Below are positions 28,233-37,484 of a stretch of 64,000 nucleotides of DNA, one piece after another. The DNA is taken from positions 88,940 through 152,939 of the forward strand of contig NZ_JAVBXS010000016.1 in the NCBI RefSeq assembly GCF_030824435.1, in the 5' to 3' direction. The notes beneath the pieces are model-generated. The model worked only from the letters and a program-made list of their open reading frames with translations. It was not told the origin of the DNA and searched no databases. Both the position numbers and the translations under genes were made by a program. The stretch's first letter is position 1; every line of letters starts with the position of its first letter. The stretch is from Rheinheimera sp. GTDB lineage: Bacteria > Pseudomonadota > Gammaproteobacteria > Enterobacterales > Alteromonadaceae.

Positions 28233-28775
28233 CTAAGCGGGCAATGTCAGCGCCTTTAAAAATTCAGCCAGAGAATCTGCCAGCTTTTCTTTCACTTCGC
28301 AGCCAACGCGCTCCAGATAGACTTCGCCTGTGCTGTTTAGCAGCGACAACATCAAATCTTCATCGTCTGTCACAGCAAAAAAGATGGTAATTTGTTGTTT
28401 TAACCGCCTTTTCATCAATACATGACCAATGATGTTTTGTTGTAACCTTTCTGTGTCGGCCTGGTGCCATGGCATCAGCAATTCTACCGGCCCCCGCTGA
28501 TGCTGCAGACGTAAACCGCCACCAAAAGCCGTGCTGTAAAACGCCTTCAGATCCGGGTGCAAACTTAGCTCAAGCCCATGCTCCAGACCGCTGAAATCAA
28601 TGGCGGCATCGTTCAAGACCGGCCACCAGGCCACCTGGTCATCAACAACGTCGCCAAACTGGCAAGGTGATGGCTGTTCAGGTTCGGCATAAGCCAACCA
28701 CTGCTGGCCGTTGGATTCGGCCGCTTGCCGGGCTTTTTTTAATAAATCAGTAAATCGCAGTGCAACTTCAGACAT
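28233..28775 (-). CDS. syd: SecY-interacting protein Syd
   Basis: Syd binds the SecY translocon at the cytoplasmic face of the inner membrane and is thought to proofread it. The 180-residue protein has [54 protein letters not shown] and [27 protein letters not shown], all conserved in Syd, with standard length. The ATG at 28775 is used; the open frame beyond it overlaps the divergent queF start region. syd and queF are commonly adjacent and divergent, as here. Confidence 0.93.
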   Translation of the reverse strand: MSEVALRFTDLLKKARQAAESNGQQWLAYAEPEQPSPCQFGDVVDDQVAWWPVLNDAAIDFSGLEHGLELSLHPDLKAFYSTAFGGGLRLQHQRGPVELLMPWHQADTERLQQNIIGHVLMKRRLKQQITIFFAVTDDEDLMLSLLNSTGEVYLERVGCEVKEKLADSLAEFLKALTLPA

Positions 28776-28830
28776 AACAGCACAACATCCTGTGATAAAA
28801 TTGCCGCATTCTAACCGGTTCGAGCTTGCC

Positions 28831-29679
28831 ATGACAAAACCTGATGAATCATTATTAGCCCACTTAAGTCTGGGCAAAACCACAGCTTATGCCGACCAGT
28901 ACGATGCCAGCTTATTACAGCAGGTGCCGCGTCAACTGGGCCGTGATGCTATTGGTCTGGCCGCAGACATCAATCCATTGCCGTTTTATGGCCAGGATAT
29001 CTGGCATGCTTATGAACTGTCATGGCTAAATCATAAAGGCAAACCTATGGTGGCGCTGGCCACTTTTGTGGTGCCGGTCACTTCTGCTTACCTGATTGAA
29101 TCTAAATCTTTTAAGTTGTACCTGAACAGCCTGAACCAGACCAGATTTAAAGATATCAGCCAGTTGTATCAGACTCTGGTCAGCGATTTGTCAGAATGTG
29201 CCGGTGCCAAAGTTGAAGTGACCATTCATCATGTCAATGAACTTATTGCCTTCCAGCCCACCTGGATCCAGGGACGTTGTCTGGATGATCTGGATATTGA
29301 AGTGAATCAATATGAATTTGATCCAACTTTGCTGAAGCTGGCAGGCCCGGCGCATCAGGTGGAAGAAAAGTTACATTCACATTTATTAAAATCGAATTGC
29401 CTGATTACATCCCAACCCGACTGGGCCAGTGTATTTATTCATTACCGTGGTGCTGCTATTGACCACGAAAGCCTGTTGCGATACCTCATCAGCTTCCGCC
29501 ATCACAATGAATTTCATGAACAATGTGTGGAACGGATTTATCTGGATATTCAACGCCGTTGCCAGCCTGAATTTCTGGCAGTTTATGCCTGTTACACCCG
29601 AAGAGGTGGTCTGGATATCAACCCGCTGCGCAGCAGTGAACCTTATATGCCCCCCAATATCAGGCTGACCAGACAATAA
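28831..29679 (+). CDS. queF: NADPH-dependent 7-cyano-7-deazaguanine reductase
   Basis: QueF reduces preQ0 to preQ1 in queuosine synthesis. The 282-residue protein is the long YqfE-type (two tunnelling-fold domains): [11 protein letters not shown] in the first half, and the catalytic cysteine in [14 protein letters not shown] at about 187-200 plus [16 protein letters not shown]. Length equals the E. coli enzyme. The ATG at 28831 fits the family N-terminus ([16 protein letters not shown]). It is followed by a strong terminator. Confidence 0.96.
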   Translation: MTKPDESLLAHLSLGKTTAYADQYDASLLQQVPRQLGRDAIGLAADINPLPFYGQDIWHAYELSWLNHKGKPMVALATFVVPVTSAYLIESKSFKLYLNSLNQTRFKDISQLYQTLVSDLSECAGAKVEVTIHHVNELIAFQPTWIQGRCLDDLDIEVNQYEFDPTLLKLAGPAHQVEEKLHSHLLKSNCLITSQPDWASVFIHYRGAAIDHESLLRYLISFRHHNEFHEQCVERIYLDIQRRCQPEFLAVYACYTRRGGLDINPLRSSEPYMPPNIRLTRQ

Positions 29680-29764
29680 CAGCTGTTGTTGGCGCTTCTG
29701 CCGCTTTGGCTTTGCACTAAAGGCACTTTCTCGCCAAAAAGTCTGAACGACACACTGAAAAACA

Positions 29765-29787
29765 AAAGGCCGCTATGCGGCCTTTTT
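29765..29787. terminator. Bidirectional terminator between queF and the M61 peptidase gene
   Basis: AAAGGCCGC (29765-29773), TAT and GCGGCCTTT (29777-29785) form a 9-bp stem followed by TT on the plus strand and TTTTG on the minus strand, between two convergent genes. Confidence 0.82.
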
Positions 29788-29814
29788 CACTGAACAATTG
29801 TATAGCCGACGTTG

Positions 29815-31593
29815 TTATTTCGTTGCAGCTAAGGCCACACCTAACCAGGCTTGGTGATACTGCCGCTGCTGACGGTCAGGTTTTTTCATCGGCACAATTT
29901 TAGCTGGCTCAGCTGCCAAAGCGCCTAAAGTCACTGTTTTTTCCAGCAGACGTCCTTGCCGGAACAAGGTCAAAGTCAGTTGCTGCCCGGGTTTAAAGTC
30001 TTTTAGCCGCTCTGTCAGCGCCGATTTTAACTGCAACTTATTGACAGCTATCACTTCATCATCCGACGTTAAACCACCTTGCCAGGCCGGTCCGTCGCGC
30101 TCTACCTTATTGATCTTTTCCACACCGTTGAGAAAAGTACCAGTTACCCCAAGCCAGGCCTGTTGTTTTTCCGCAGCTTTATACACCAGGCCAGCGTCGG
30201 CCAATAAAGCGGTAGCATCCAGCTCCAGCGGCGTTTCTACCTGCTGTTGCCAGAATTCAGTTACAGGTTTACCGGTTAGATCCAAAGCTATTTGCTGAAT
30301 GTCGGCAGCGGTAAAAGCGGTCGTTTTACCAAAACGCTGATACAACTCGTTGTGCAAAGTCCGGTAATTGGCTTTTAATCCTGAGTTCTTCAGCAGATGT
30401 TGATCCAGCATCCAGCTCACCAGGTAACCTTCCGAATAAATGTTCACACTAAAATTGTCAGCATGATCACCAGACAGGCTTATCCAGCTGTCAAAGCTGC
30501 TTTGTGCCACCGACTGCACCTGAGCTCCGGGCAAACGGGCAAATTTATCCAGTCTTTTGGCTAAATCTTCATAAAATTCGGCAGTTGTCATTAAACCTGC
30601 ACGCAATAACAACTGGTTTTGGAAATAACTGGTGGAACCTTCCGAGATCCACAACAACTCAGTGTAATTGGGTGCTAAATAGTTGTACGGCACCAGTTCT
30701 GCCGGTCTGTACGCCTTGATGTTCCAGGTGTGCACCAGTTCATGGGCTGCGGTACCAAGAAACTCCAGATAATGTTTGCGACTGGCAAAACTGAATCTGT
30801 CACGCTGGATCACTGTGGAATTTAAGTGTTCAGTAGCGCCACGGGCACCGCCTGTAGCATGAATAATAAAAAGGTAGTTCTGGTAAGGGTAACCCTGCCA
30901 GATGCTCGGTGCCTGTGCCACCAGCTTTTGTAAATCTGTGACGATTTGTTTCGAATCGAAATTTCCCTCCCCCCAAAATACCACTTCGTAGTTACGGTTA
31001 TCGACGACAAAACTAAAAGACTGGTGAATACCACTTTCAATGGGGGAATCTGACAGTACGTCATAGTTGGCGGCTTTAAACTGATGTGGGTTATCACCAC
31101 GTGCCATACCAGAAGTACTGCGCCAGTTGGCCGGCACCTGAAGTTGCACTGTCGAAGGTTGTGATCGCAATTCATCACTAAACATCAGAAAAGCACTTGG
31201 ATTGATATAAGCATGGGTTTCATCAATATGACGGCTGCGTTCCCCCAGCTGATTGGCATAAATCTGATAACTGACCACCACTTCACCTGCTGCCGGAACC
31301 TCCAGCACCCAGATACTTTTTTCTTTTTTATAAAACTTCAGCGCCTGACCTTTTTGATCCCGTGCCTGAAATAATCGCACACCATTGGCTAAATCCAGGA
31401 TCTGATACTTGCCGGTACGCCATGCCGGCAGTTTTAATTCAACAGCACCTGCTGCGGCCAGATGAAACCGCATCTTTACATCTGCCAGGTGATGTTCAGG
31501 CTGATTGATATTGATCTGATATTGGGTCTGAGCCTTAACAGCTGTGGCACACAGCAGCATCAGCAAACACCAGCTTTGCAAAATAACTTTCAT
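29815..31593 (-). CDS. M61 family glycyl aminopeptidase with PDZ domain
   Basis: A secreted or periplasmic metallopeptidase of 592 residues. A signal peptide (WCLLMLLCATAVKAQ) precedes an N-terminal beta domain, a thermolysin-like catalytic domain with the zinc motif HELVH near residue 288 and the third ligand in WISEGSTSYF, and a C-terminal PDZ domain at about 480-560 (VERDGPAWQGGLTSDDEVIAV). This is the M61 layout, whose known members remove N-terminal glycine. GAGGAG precedes the ATG. No partner gene is next to it. Confidence 0.9.
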   Translation of the reverse strand: MKVILQSWCLLMLLCATAVKAQTQYQININQPEHHLADVKMRFHLAAAGAVELKLPAWRTGKYQILDLANGVRLFQARDQKGQALKFYKKEKSIWVLEVPAAGEVVVSYQIYANQLGERSRHIDETHAYINPSAFLMFSDELRSQPSTVQLQVPANWRSTSGMARGDNPHQFKAANYDVLSDSPIESGIHQSFSFVVDNRNYEVVFWGEGNFDSKQIVTDLQKLVAQAPSIWQGYPYQNYLFIIHATGGARGATEHLNSTVIQRDRFSFASRKHYLEFLGTAAHELVHTWNIKAYRPAELVPYNYLAPNYTELLWISEGSTSYFQNQLLLRAGLMTTAEFYEDLAKRLDKFARLPGAQVQSVAQSSFDSWISLSGDHADNFSVNIYSEGYLVSWMLDQHLLKNSGLKANYRTLHNELYQRFGKTTAFTAADIQQIALDLTGKPVTEFWQQQVETPLELDATALLADAGLVYKAAEKQQAWLGVTGTFLNGVEKINKVERDGPAWQGGLTSDDEVIAVNKLQLKSALTERLKDFKPGQQLTLTLFRQGRLLEKTVTLGALAAEPAKIVPMKKPDRQQRQYHQAWLGVALAATK

Positions 31594-31659
31594 AACTTCT
31601 CCTCTGAAATTCAGCTCAAACTAAGCCAAATTCAACGGCGATTCCAGCGCTTTGCGTCC

Positions 31660-31673
31660 AAAGTGTACACTTT
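31660..31673. promoter_or_regulatory. 14-bp palindrome AAAGTGTACACTTT
   Basis: A perfect 14-bp inverted repeat lies 67 bp upstream of the M61 gene and overlaps the first base of the -35 box of the plus-strand promoter at 31673. It has the form of a dimeric repressor operator. No matching regulator is recognised. Confidence 0.45.
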
Positions 31674-31701
31674 TGCTTTCAAAATTTATGAAAGTCATAA
31701 T
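31673..31701 (+). promoter_or_regulatory. Promoter upstream of a 20-codon gene
   Basis: TTGCTT (31673-31678), 17 bp and CATAAT (31696-31701) form a reasonable sigma-70 promoter on the plus strand. It is about 100 bp before the small gene at 31805. Confidence 0.45.
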
Positions 31702-31804
31702 GAAACATTACAACCTTACTTTTACTTTCGTTTCGAAATATGGTTAACTTAGCAGCGTTGATGCCAGACACATCAACCCCAACCGATTAAATAGGACAGC
31801 TGAA

Positions 31805-31867
31805 ATGACGACTCTGACCTCTGCTGAAGAACAATCCTGGTTACCCTACTACCTGACCAGGAAATAA
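31805..31867 (+). CDS. Possible 20-residue small protein or leader peptide
   Basis: A short frame ATG to TAA encodes 20 residues beginning MTTLTSAEEQ and ending WLPYYLTRK. AGGA lies 8 nt upstream. A promoter-like sequence precedes it and a strong terminator follows 25 bp later, so the frame sits in a self-contained transcription unit of about 220 nt. It matches no family known to me. It could instead be a small RNA with a chance frame; the good ribosome site favours translation. Confidence 0.45.
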   Translation: MTTLTSAEEQSWLPYYLTRK

Positions 31868-31891
31868 AATAAAAGTCCGATACAGGACCAT

Positions 31892-31926
31892 AAAAAACGG
31901 CAGGCTCAGCACCTGCCGTTTTTTAT
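31892..31926 (+). terminator. Strong intrinsic terminator after the 20-codon frame
   Basis: AAAAAACGGCAGG (31892-31904) and CCTGCCGTTTTTT (31912-31924) form a stem with a T run. It cannot serve the minus-strand M61 gene, which starts to the left and reads away, so it implies a plus-strand transcript starting in this gap. Confidence 0.85.
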
Positions 31927-32030
31927 TGGCCAAAATTTGGCGCTTTGCGCTAAAACGACTGCGCTTTTGCCTTTATTAACGATATACTTAGCGCAAACGT
32001 CACTCGGTTCTAGCCAGGAAAACGTCAGTA

Positions 32031-33590
32031 GTGGACTCAGACAACAATCTCAAAACTCAACTTGCCTCAGCATTAAAAGCCCGGAAACAGCTCGAAGATA
32101 CTTATGAAGGTCAATTTAAAATTCTGACCAATTTTGTGTCACGTTTGTCGTTGGTCAGCAAGGGGATAGATGTTGATCTGGACAACAAACTGGCCCGGCT
32201 GCGACAGGAACTGGCAAAAGGCATCGATCTGGAAAAGATCCTGCCTTTTATCGAAGCCACCACTGAACAACTAAAACTGCTGGAAGCCAAGCAGCAACAA
32301 GACGTAAAAAAGGCCCAACTGAGCTTAACAGAAGCCGGAAAACTCCTGCAAAAACAACGGGGGCTACCTGATCAACTAAGACGGGATCTGCGCGAACTAC
32401 TTACTAAAGTTGACGAACCAACACCTAGTGTTACGGCGTTTTTGCCACATCTAACTCATTTAACTGAGCTTTATCAGTCCGCACTTTCGGCAAAACATGA
32501 CATTGAGCAGCAGGGCGCAACTGCGTCAGCTGAAGCTGGTCGTTATGACGCTATTTGCCGGCAAATTTCGGTGGAACTGACCAATTTACTCAGTGAACTG
32601 GCTTTTGAAGGCCAATATGCCAAGTCTATTGAAGGCATTCGTTTAAGCCTGCTGACTGAGCTGACAATAGAAAAACTGCTGGAAGCCTGCCTGCAGACCA
32701 TAGAAATTATTATTTCCAGCATTAATGACGAACGTCAGTCGGCACAACACTTTTTATTAAAGCTGAATGAAGCACTGACCAGTGTGCAGCATTCTTTAGT
32801 GTCGTCGCTGACCAGCAGCAATGACATTAAACAAAAAATGCAGGCGCTGAATGAACAGATTGAGCGTCAGATTGATTTACTCAGTAAAGAAACTAAATCG
32901 GCCACCTCGCTGGAACAGCTGCAAACTATGGTCAGCAGCAAACTGGGTGTTATTACCAATTCACTCAAAGACAAAGAACAGCTGGAACGACAAGAGCGTG
33001 AACTGATGCTGCAGGCGCTCAACAGCATGGCAGATCGGTTAAAAGAGTTGGAAGAAGAAGCCAATCAGTTTAAAAAACGTCTGGCCGAGCAGAAGTTCCG
33101 CAGCTTACAGGATGCACTGACCGAACTGCCGAACCGCGCTGCTTTTGATGAGCGGTATGAGCTAGAAGTCAAAAGAGCCAAAAGGTCCGGCAGACCACTG
33201 TCGATAGTGCTTGCTGATGTTGATCATTTTAAAAACATCAATGACAGTTACGGTCACAGTGCCGGCGACAAAACTTTAAAAGTCATTGCCAAAGCATTAA
33301 AACAAAGCCTGCGCGAAACCGATTTTATTGCCCGTTATGGTGGTGAAGAGTTTATTTTGTTATTCCCTGAAACGGACATCAAAGACTTAGTGACGCCACT
33401 CAATAGCATCCGGGAGAAAATCAAACGTATCCCGTTTAAATTTAAAGATACCAACGTGCCTATTACCATCTCATTCGGTGCCACTGAATTACGTAACGCC
33501 GACACCAACCGTGAAGCTTTTGACAGAGCAGATGAAGCTTTGTATGACGCCAAAAGGGGTGGTCGCGATAAAGTGGTGTTCAGGGATTAA
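32031..33590 (+). CDS. Diguanylate cyclase, cytoplasmic coiled-coil type
   Basis: A 519-residue c-di-GMP synthase. The first 330 residues are helical and rich in coiled coil, without membrane segments, and the C-terminal GGDEF domain at about 355-518 has LTELPNRAAFDERYE, DVDHFKNINDSYGHSAGD and the active-site loop RYGGEEF. The RETD sequence five residues before GGEEF is an intact RxxD inhibitory site. The start is GTG at 32031 with AGGA 11 nt upstream. The N-terminal signal input is unknown. It is followed by ppnN. Confidence 0.92.
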   Translation: MDSDNNLKTQLASALKARKQLEDTYEGQFKILTNFVSRLSLVSKGIDVDLDNKLARLRQELAKGIDLEKILPFIEATTEQLKLLEAKQQQDVKKAQLSLTEAGKLLQKQRGLPDQLRRDLRELLTKVDEPTPSVTAFLPHLTHLTELYQSALSAKHDIEQQGATASAEAGRYDAICRQISVELTNLLSELAFEGQYAKSIEGIRLSLLTELTIEKLLEACLQTIEIIISSINDERQSAQHFLLKLNEALTSVQHSLVSSLTSSNDIKQKMQALNEQIERQIDLLSKETKSATSLEQLQTMVSSKLGVITNSLKDKEQLERQERELMLQALNSMADRLKELEEEANQFKKRLAEQKFRSLQDALTELPNRAAFDERYELEVKRAKRSGRPLSIVLADVDHFKNINDSYGHSAGDKTLKVIAKALKQSLRETDFIARYGGEEFILLFPETDIKDLVTPLNSIREKIKRIPFKFKDTNVPITISFGATELRNADTNREAFDRADEALYDAKRGGRDKVVFRD

Positions 33591-33669
33591 TACGGCATAA
33601 ACAGGGCTGCCGCCAGGCTGGCCCCTCTTCGGGTCCGTGGCGTACAGCTCAGACGACAAGGAGAGACTA

Positions 33670-35028
33670 ATGCATGTACAACTGAACCCACTGGGTGCAA
33701 TGGATTTATTATCGCAGCTGGAAGTGGATCAACTCAAACAAAATTCCAATAGCGAAACCTTCCGTTTATTCAGAAATTGTTGTTTAGCTGTGCTGAATGT
33801 GGGTAGCCATACCGACAGTTCCGCCGAAATTTATCAACAATTTCAGGATTTTGCGGTAAACCTAATCGCCCGTGAGCGCGGCATTAAAATTGAGTTATTT
33901 AATCCACCTGCCAATGCTTTTGTCGACGGCCAGATCATCAAGGGTATTCACGAACATCTGTTTGCCGTACTGCGCGATATTCTGTTTTACCACACCCAAC
34001 TGGGTTTTGATCAAAACCGTCTGGATTTGCATAACAGCGATCATATCACCCATACCGTCTTTGATATTTTGCGCAATGCCAGAGTAATAAGCTCAGCCAT
34101 TGAACCCAATATGATCGTCTGCTGGGGTGGCCATTCCATTAACGAAGTGGAATACAAATACACCAAAGAAGTAGGTTATCAGCTGGGCTTACGTGGCCTG
34201 GATATCTGCACAGGTTGTGGCCCTGGCGCCATGAAAGGCCCAATGAAAGGCGCCACCATTGGTCACAGCAAACAACGTATCCGCCACGGCCGTTATTTGG
34301 GTTTAACTGAGCCAAGCATTATTGCCGCTGAACCACCAAACCCAATTGTCAACGAACTGGTGATTTTGCCGGATATTGAAAAACGGCTGGAAGCTTTTAT
34401 CCGTACCGCCCACGGCATTATTATTTTCCCGGGTGGCGCAGGCACTGCAGAAGAGCTGTTATATCTGCTGGGCATTATGTTACACGATGAAAACAAAGAT
34501 CAGGTGTTGCCGGTTATTCTGACCGGACCAAAACACAGTGAAGCTTATTTTAGGGAACTACAGGCATTTATCGCCAAAACCCTGGGTGAAAAAGCACTGG
34601 GACTTTTTGAAGTCATAGTGGACGATCCGGCTTTGGTTGCACAAAAACTAAAACAGGGCTGCGCTGATGTACGGGCTTACCGTAAAGCAACGGGTGATGC
34701 TTACCATTTTAACTGGTCGCTGAAAATCGACAGTGACTTCCAGCATCCTTTTGCACCCACTCACCAGAATATGGCAGCACTGGATTTACATCTGGAACAG
34801 GATAAAGCCAAACTAGCGGCCAATCTGCGTCGTGCTTTTTCCGGCATAGTGGCAGGCAATGTCAAAGATGAAGGTATTAAAGCCATTACCCAGCATGGAC
34901 CTTTTGTTTTATCTGGTGAGCCCGAACTGATGCACCTGATGGATAATCTGCTGGAAGCTTTTGTGGCACAGGGCCGGATGAAATTGCCAGGCAGTAAATA
35001 TATCCCTTGTTATAAAATCGCCCGCTGA
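33670..35028 (+). CDS. ppnN: Nucleotide 5'-monophosphate nucleosidase PpnN
   Basis: PpnN splits purine and pyrimidine nucleoside 5'-monophosphates into base and ribose 5-phosphate and is a (p)ppGpp target in E. coli. The 452-residue protein has the LOG-type Rossmann core: [16 protein letters not shown] and [16 protein letters not shown], with family-specific N- and C-terminal extensions ([32 protein letters not shown]). The ATG at 33670 has AAGGAGA upstream and matches the family start. A terminator follows it. Confidence 0.95.
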   Translation: MHVQLNPLGAMDLLSQLEVDQLKQNSNSETFRLFRNCCLAVLNVGSHTDSSAEIYQQFQDFAVNLIARERGIKIELFNPPANAFVDGQIIKGIHEHLFAVLRDILFYHTQLGFDQNRLDLHNSDHITHTVFDILRNARVISSAIEPNMIVCWGGHSINEVEYKYTKEVGYQLGLRGLDICTGCGPGAMKGPMKGATIGHSKQRIRHGRYLGLTEPSIIAAEPPNPIVNELVILPDIEKRLEAFIRTAHGIIIFPGGAGTAEELLYLLGIMLHDENKDQVLPVILTGPKHSEAYFRELQAFIAKTLGEKALGLFEVIVDDPALVAQKLKQGCADVRAYRKATGDAYHFNWSLKIDSDFQHPFAPTHQNMAALDLHLEQDKAKLAANLRRAFSGIVAGNVKDEGIKAITQHGPFVLSGEPELMHLMDNLLEAFVAQGRMKLPGSKYIPCYKIAR

Positions 35029-35103
35029 CAGCAGTTGGTCGCCCCTGCCCGGCATTAAACGGTTTTCAGCGGACAAAGCCGGCGTCAGCAGTTAACATCA
35101 GCA

Positions 35104-35129
35104 AAAGCCTGCAGTCTGGCAGGCTTTTT
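35104..35129 (+). terminator. Terminator after ppnN
   Basis: AAAGCCTGC (35104-35112) and GCAGGCTTT (35119-35127) form a 9-bp stem followed by TT, 75 bp past the ppnN stop. Confidence 0.75.
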
Positions 35130-35229
35130 GTATGAAATCTGCAACTATCTGTTTGTAATTGTTGCAACGTCAAAAATCTGCTGCTGGTGGAGCTGACCTT
35201 TCAGCGGCAAGGCGCGACCCGGAGTTTTT

Positions 35230-35625
35230 ATGAACAAACGGATCTGGTTGATCCTCGCATTAGCAATACCGCTGTATCCGCTACTGACCTGGCTGGTGCT
35301 GACGTTTTATCAGGACGATCCGTCCAAAATGATCTGGAATGACAGAGAAGCTTATAACCTGAAATATATCAGCCAACTGACCGCACAAAGCCCGCTGACA
35401 CAGCCCCAGTTGATTGAAAAACTAGGTGGACCTGATATTACCGAAGCTAAAAAAGTCGGCACCGATATTTATCAGCTGATGTACTACCGCACCAAAAGAG
35501 AAATTTCCGACGGCATTACCACACGGCAAGAATGTACCGCCCTGCTGTTTAAAAACCATCAGCTGATTGCTTTAGCTGAACCTGCAGTCACCCTTTATCA
35601 GCAGGCGACAGCGGACGATGCATAA
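35230..35625 (+). CDS. DUF3192 family membrane-anchored protein
   Basis: A 131-residue protein with an N-terminal membrane helix (IWLILALAIPLYPLLTWLVLT) and a DUF3192 domain: LTQPQLIEKLGGPDITEAKK, IYQLMYYRTKREISDGITTRQECTALLFKNHQLIA. The domain parallels the lipoprotein at 26490 (same D/QECTALxFK block), so they are paralogues with different anchors. GGAG precedes the ATG. It overlaps the next gene by 8 nt. Confidence 0.85.
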   Translation: MNKRIWLILALAIPLYPLLTWLVLTFYQDDPSKMIWNDREAYNLKYISQLTAQSPLTQPQLIEKLGGPDITEAKKVGTDIYQLMYYRTKREISDGITTRQECTALLFKNHQLIALAEPAVTLYQQATADDA

Positions 35626-37291
35626 AGACTGTGCTGCGCTTTTCCAGTTATACCAATATCTGGATCGTTATTATCAGCAGTCTGCTCAGGCGGCTGTGCC
35701 GGATAAAACTGTATTAATCGCCGAGCAACTGGCAGGCGAATTTTGCAAACTGGCTGATTTACAGCCCCAGCTGCTGCGCAGCCAACTGGCATTAACACCG
35801 GCCGCCCAGAGCCTGGCCAGTCAGCTTGCAATAAAACAAGCGGTGTTGTTGCATAACATCGCCAAAGCGGCAAAATGGCCGGATATCATCACTGAAGAGC
35901 TGATCGCTTGTTGTTTTTTCCGGCTGACCGCTGTGCATCAGCCACTACAACAGGCAGAAAACTCTATAGTAGAACTACTGCAACAAGCCGGTTTATTCAG
36001 TCTGAAATTGGCTGGTAACAGCTTTACCCACCGGCAATGGCGTCGTCTGCTGCATGACAGCAGCCTAAACTCTTCACAAAAACCACTTTGGCAACAAAGC
36101 CCTTATGCATCCGCAATCAGGTTCTGCAGCCAGATAAGCGCGCAAATCACACCAGCACAACACCAGGTTGCAGTTGGGCTGGAAACCGCTTTGCAGCGTT
36201 TATTACAAAAACCCTATCAGCCGCTGGATTTGCATTTTGTGAATCTGCTGGCCCAGGACAAGGGTCAGCTACATCTGACTGGCCGTTTCTGCAGCGACGG
36301 CATAGGTGAAGTAGCCTTAATCACCGAGGTAACACCTGAACTAAAAGCTTATGCACTGGATCTATCGACAAAACAGCTTAAGTCCCAGCCAAGCCAACTT
36401 TATGACAGTGGCATGAAACTGCTGTCTCCGGCACGTTTAGCTGATGCCAGTTGGCTGGAGTTATTTGTTTCAAGCCCGGCAGTCTCTGCTGCTGAGCCTT
36501 TATTAACTTTGTCCGAGTTATATCTGCTCAACCCGCAACATTCAGTAAAACAACAAGTGGCCTGGCTGGAAAGCCAGCCAAAGTTAGCGACCACCCTTTG
36601 CCATCAGGCACGCCAACTCAGCAGACAACAACTGCCGATTCGTGATTTAACCCATGCCGTAGCTCTGGTTGGCGCCGACAATTTACCCTTATTGCTACGT
36701 CTGGGCTGGCTGGCACAACATCAACACAGCTGCAGACAACCTTATGCAACATGGTTTTACCAGTTGCAACAGTGTCTGGCAGCAAGTTTTACTGTGTTAG
36801 CAAAAGCCAGTTCACAGCTCGAACTGTTGCCTTTGCAAGCACAATTGCTGGCGGGTTGTTTTTGTTTAGTGCTGATGCAAGAAGACAATTGCCGCTGGTA
36901 TCCACTACAACAGTCCAATCAAACAGTGCCACTGGCGTTATTTAGTCATCAGACCAGTTGGCAACAAACCGAATTTCCACGCCTGGTCAGTCAGTTGGTG
37001 GCCAGCCTTGGTTTTCATCGTTTATGGCAGGATGCTGTTTTGTCTTACAGTCAACCTTTGGAAATGCAAGCAGCTTATAGCCATCAACAAAGTGCTAATG
37101 CATTGATTCAATTAGGTTGGATCTTGGCTGAATCTGTTTTTTACCAACCGGATCTATTGGGCACACAGTGGCAGCAACAACAAAAATCTGCGGTAAAAGC
37201 ACTGGATTTACCCAATATGTCCTGGGCAATATGGCAGCAGTCAGTGCTTGAACAGCATAATTGTTATTGGCCTCTGCAACCAGATCTGTAG
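35618..37291 (+). CDS. HDOD-like hypothetical protein
   Basis: A 557-residue soluble, leucine- and glutamine-rich helical protein. A segment at about 345-380 (LPIRDLTHAVALVGADNLPLLLRLGWLAQ) resembles the core of HDOD domains, which are catalytically dead HD relatives used in signalling; no HD metal pair is seen. The N-terminal half resembles no family known to me. Its ATG overlaps the DUF3192 stop, so the two are likely co-expressed. The assignment is by pattern only. Confidence 0.6.
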   Translation: MHKDCAALFQLYQYLDRYYQQSAQAAVPDKTVLIAEQLAGEFCKLADLQPQLLRSQLALTPAAQSLASQLAIKQAVLLHNIAKAAKWPDIITEELIACCFFRLTAVHQPLQQAENSIVELLQQAGLFSLKLAGNSFTHRQWRRLLHDSSLNSSQKPLWQQSPYASAIRFCSQISAQITPAQHQVAVGLETALQRLLQKPYQPLDLHFVNLLAQDKGQLHLTGRFCSDGIGEVALITEVTPELKAYALDLSTKQLKSQPSQLYDSGMKLLSPARLADASWLELFVSSPAVSAAEPLLTLSELYLLNPQHSVKQQVAWLESQPKLATTLCHQARQLSRQQLPIRDLTHAVALVGADNLPLLLRLGWLAQHQHSCRQPYATWFYQLQQCLAASFTVLAKASSQLELLPLQAQLLAGCFCLVLMQEDNCRWYPLQQSNQTVPLALFSHQTSWQQTEFPRLVSQLVASLGFHRLWQDAVLSYSQPLEMQAAYSHQQSANALIQLGWILAESVFYQPDLLGTQWQQQQKSAVKALDLPNMSWAIWQQSVLEQHNCYWPLQPDL

Positions 37292-37363
37292 TTTTATTTC
37301 ATCACTTTTAGTTATTTTCGGTATTAATCTGCTGTATGGGTGATAAAGGCCCGTCAACTGGAA

Positions 37364-37387
37364 ACGAATAACGAAAAATGCTATAGT
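37364..37387 (+). promoter_or_regulatory. Promoter of the isocitrate dehydrogenase gene
   Basis: An extended -10, TGCTATAGT (TATAGT at 37382-37387), followed by a GC-rich start region lies about 100 bp before the gene. The -35 is weak, as is common with an extended -10. Confidence 0.5.
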
Positions 37388-37484
37388 CGCGCCGTTTCCG
37401 ATGTTGCCAAAACCAGTCCTGTCCCAAGGCGGATAAGACGCCGGCCAACATCCCTTCCCTGCTTGCCACATTTAAGGAACCCGC

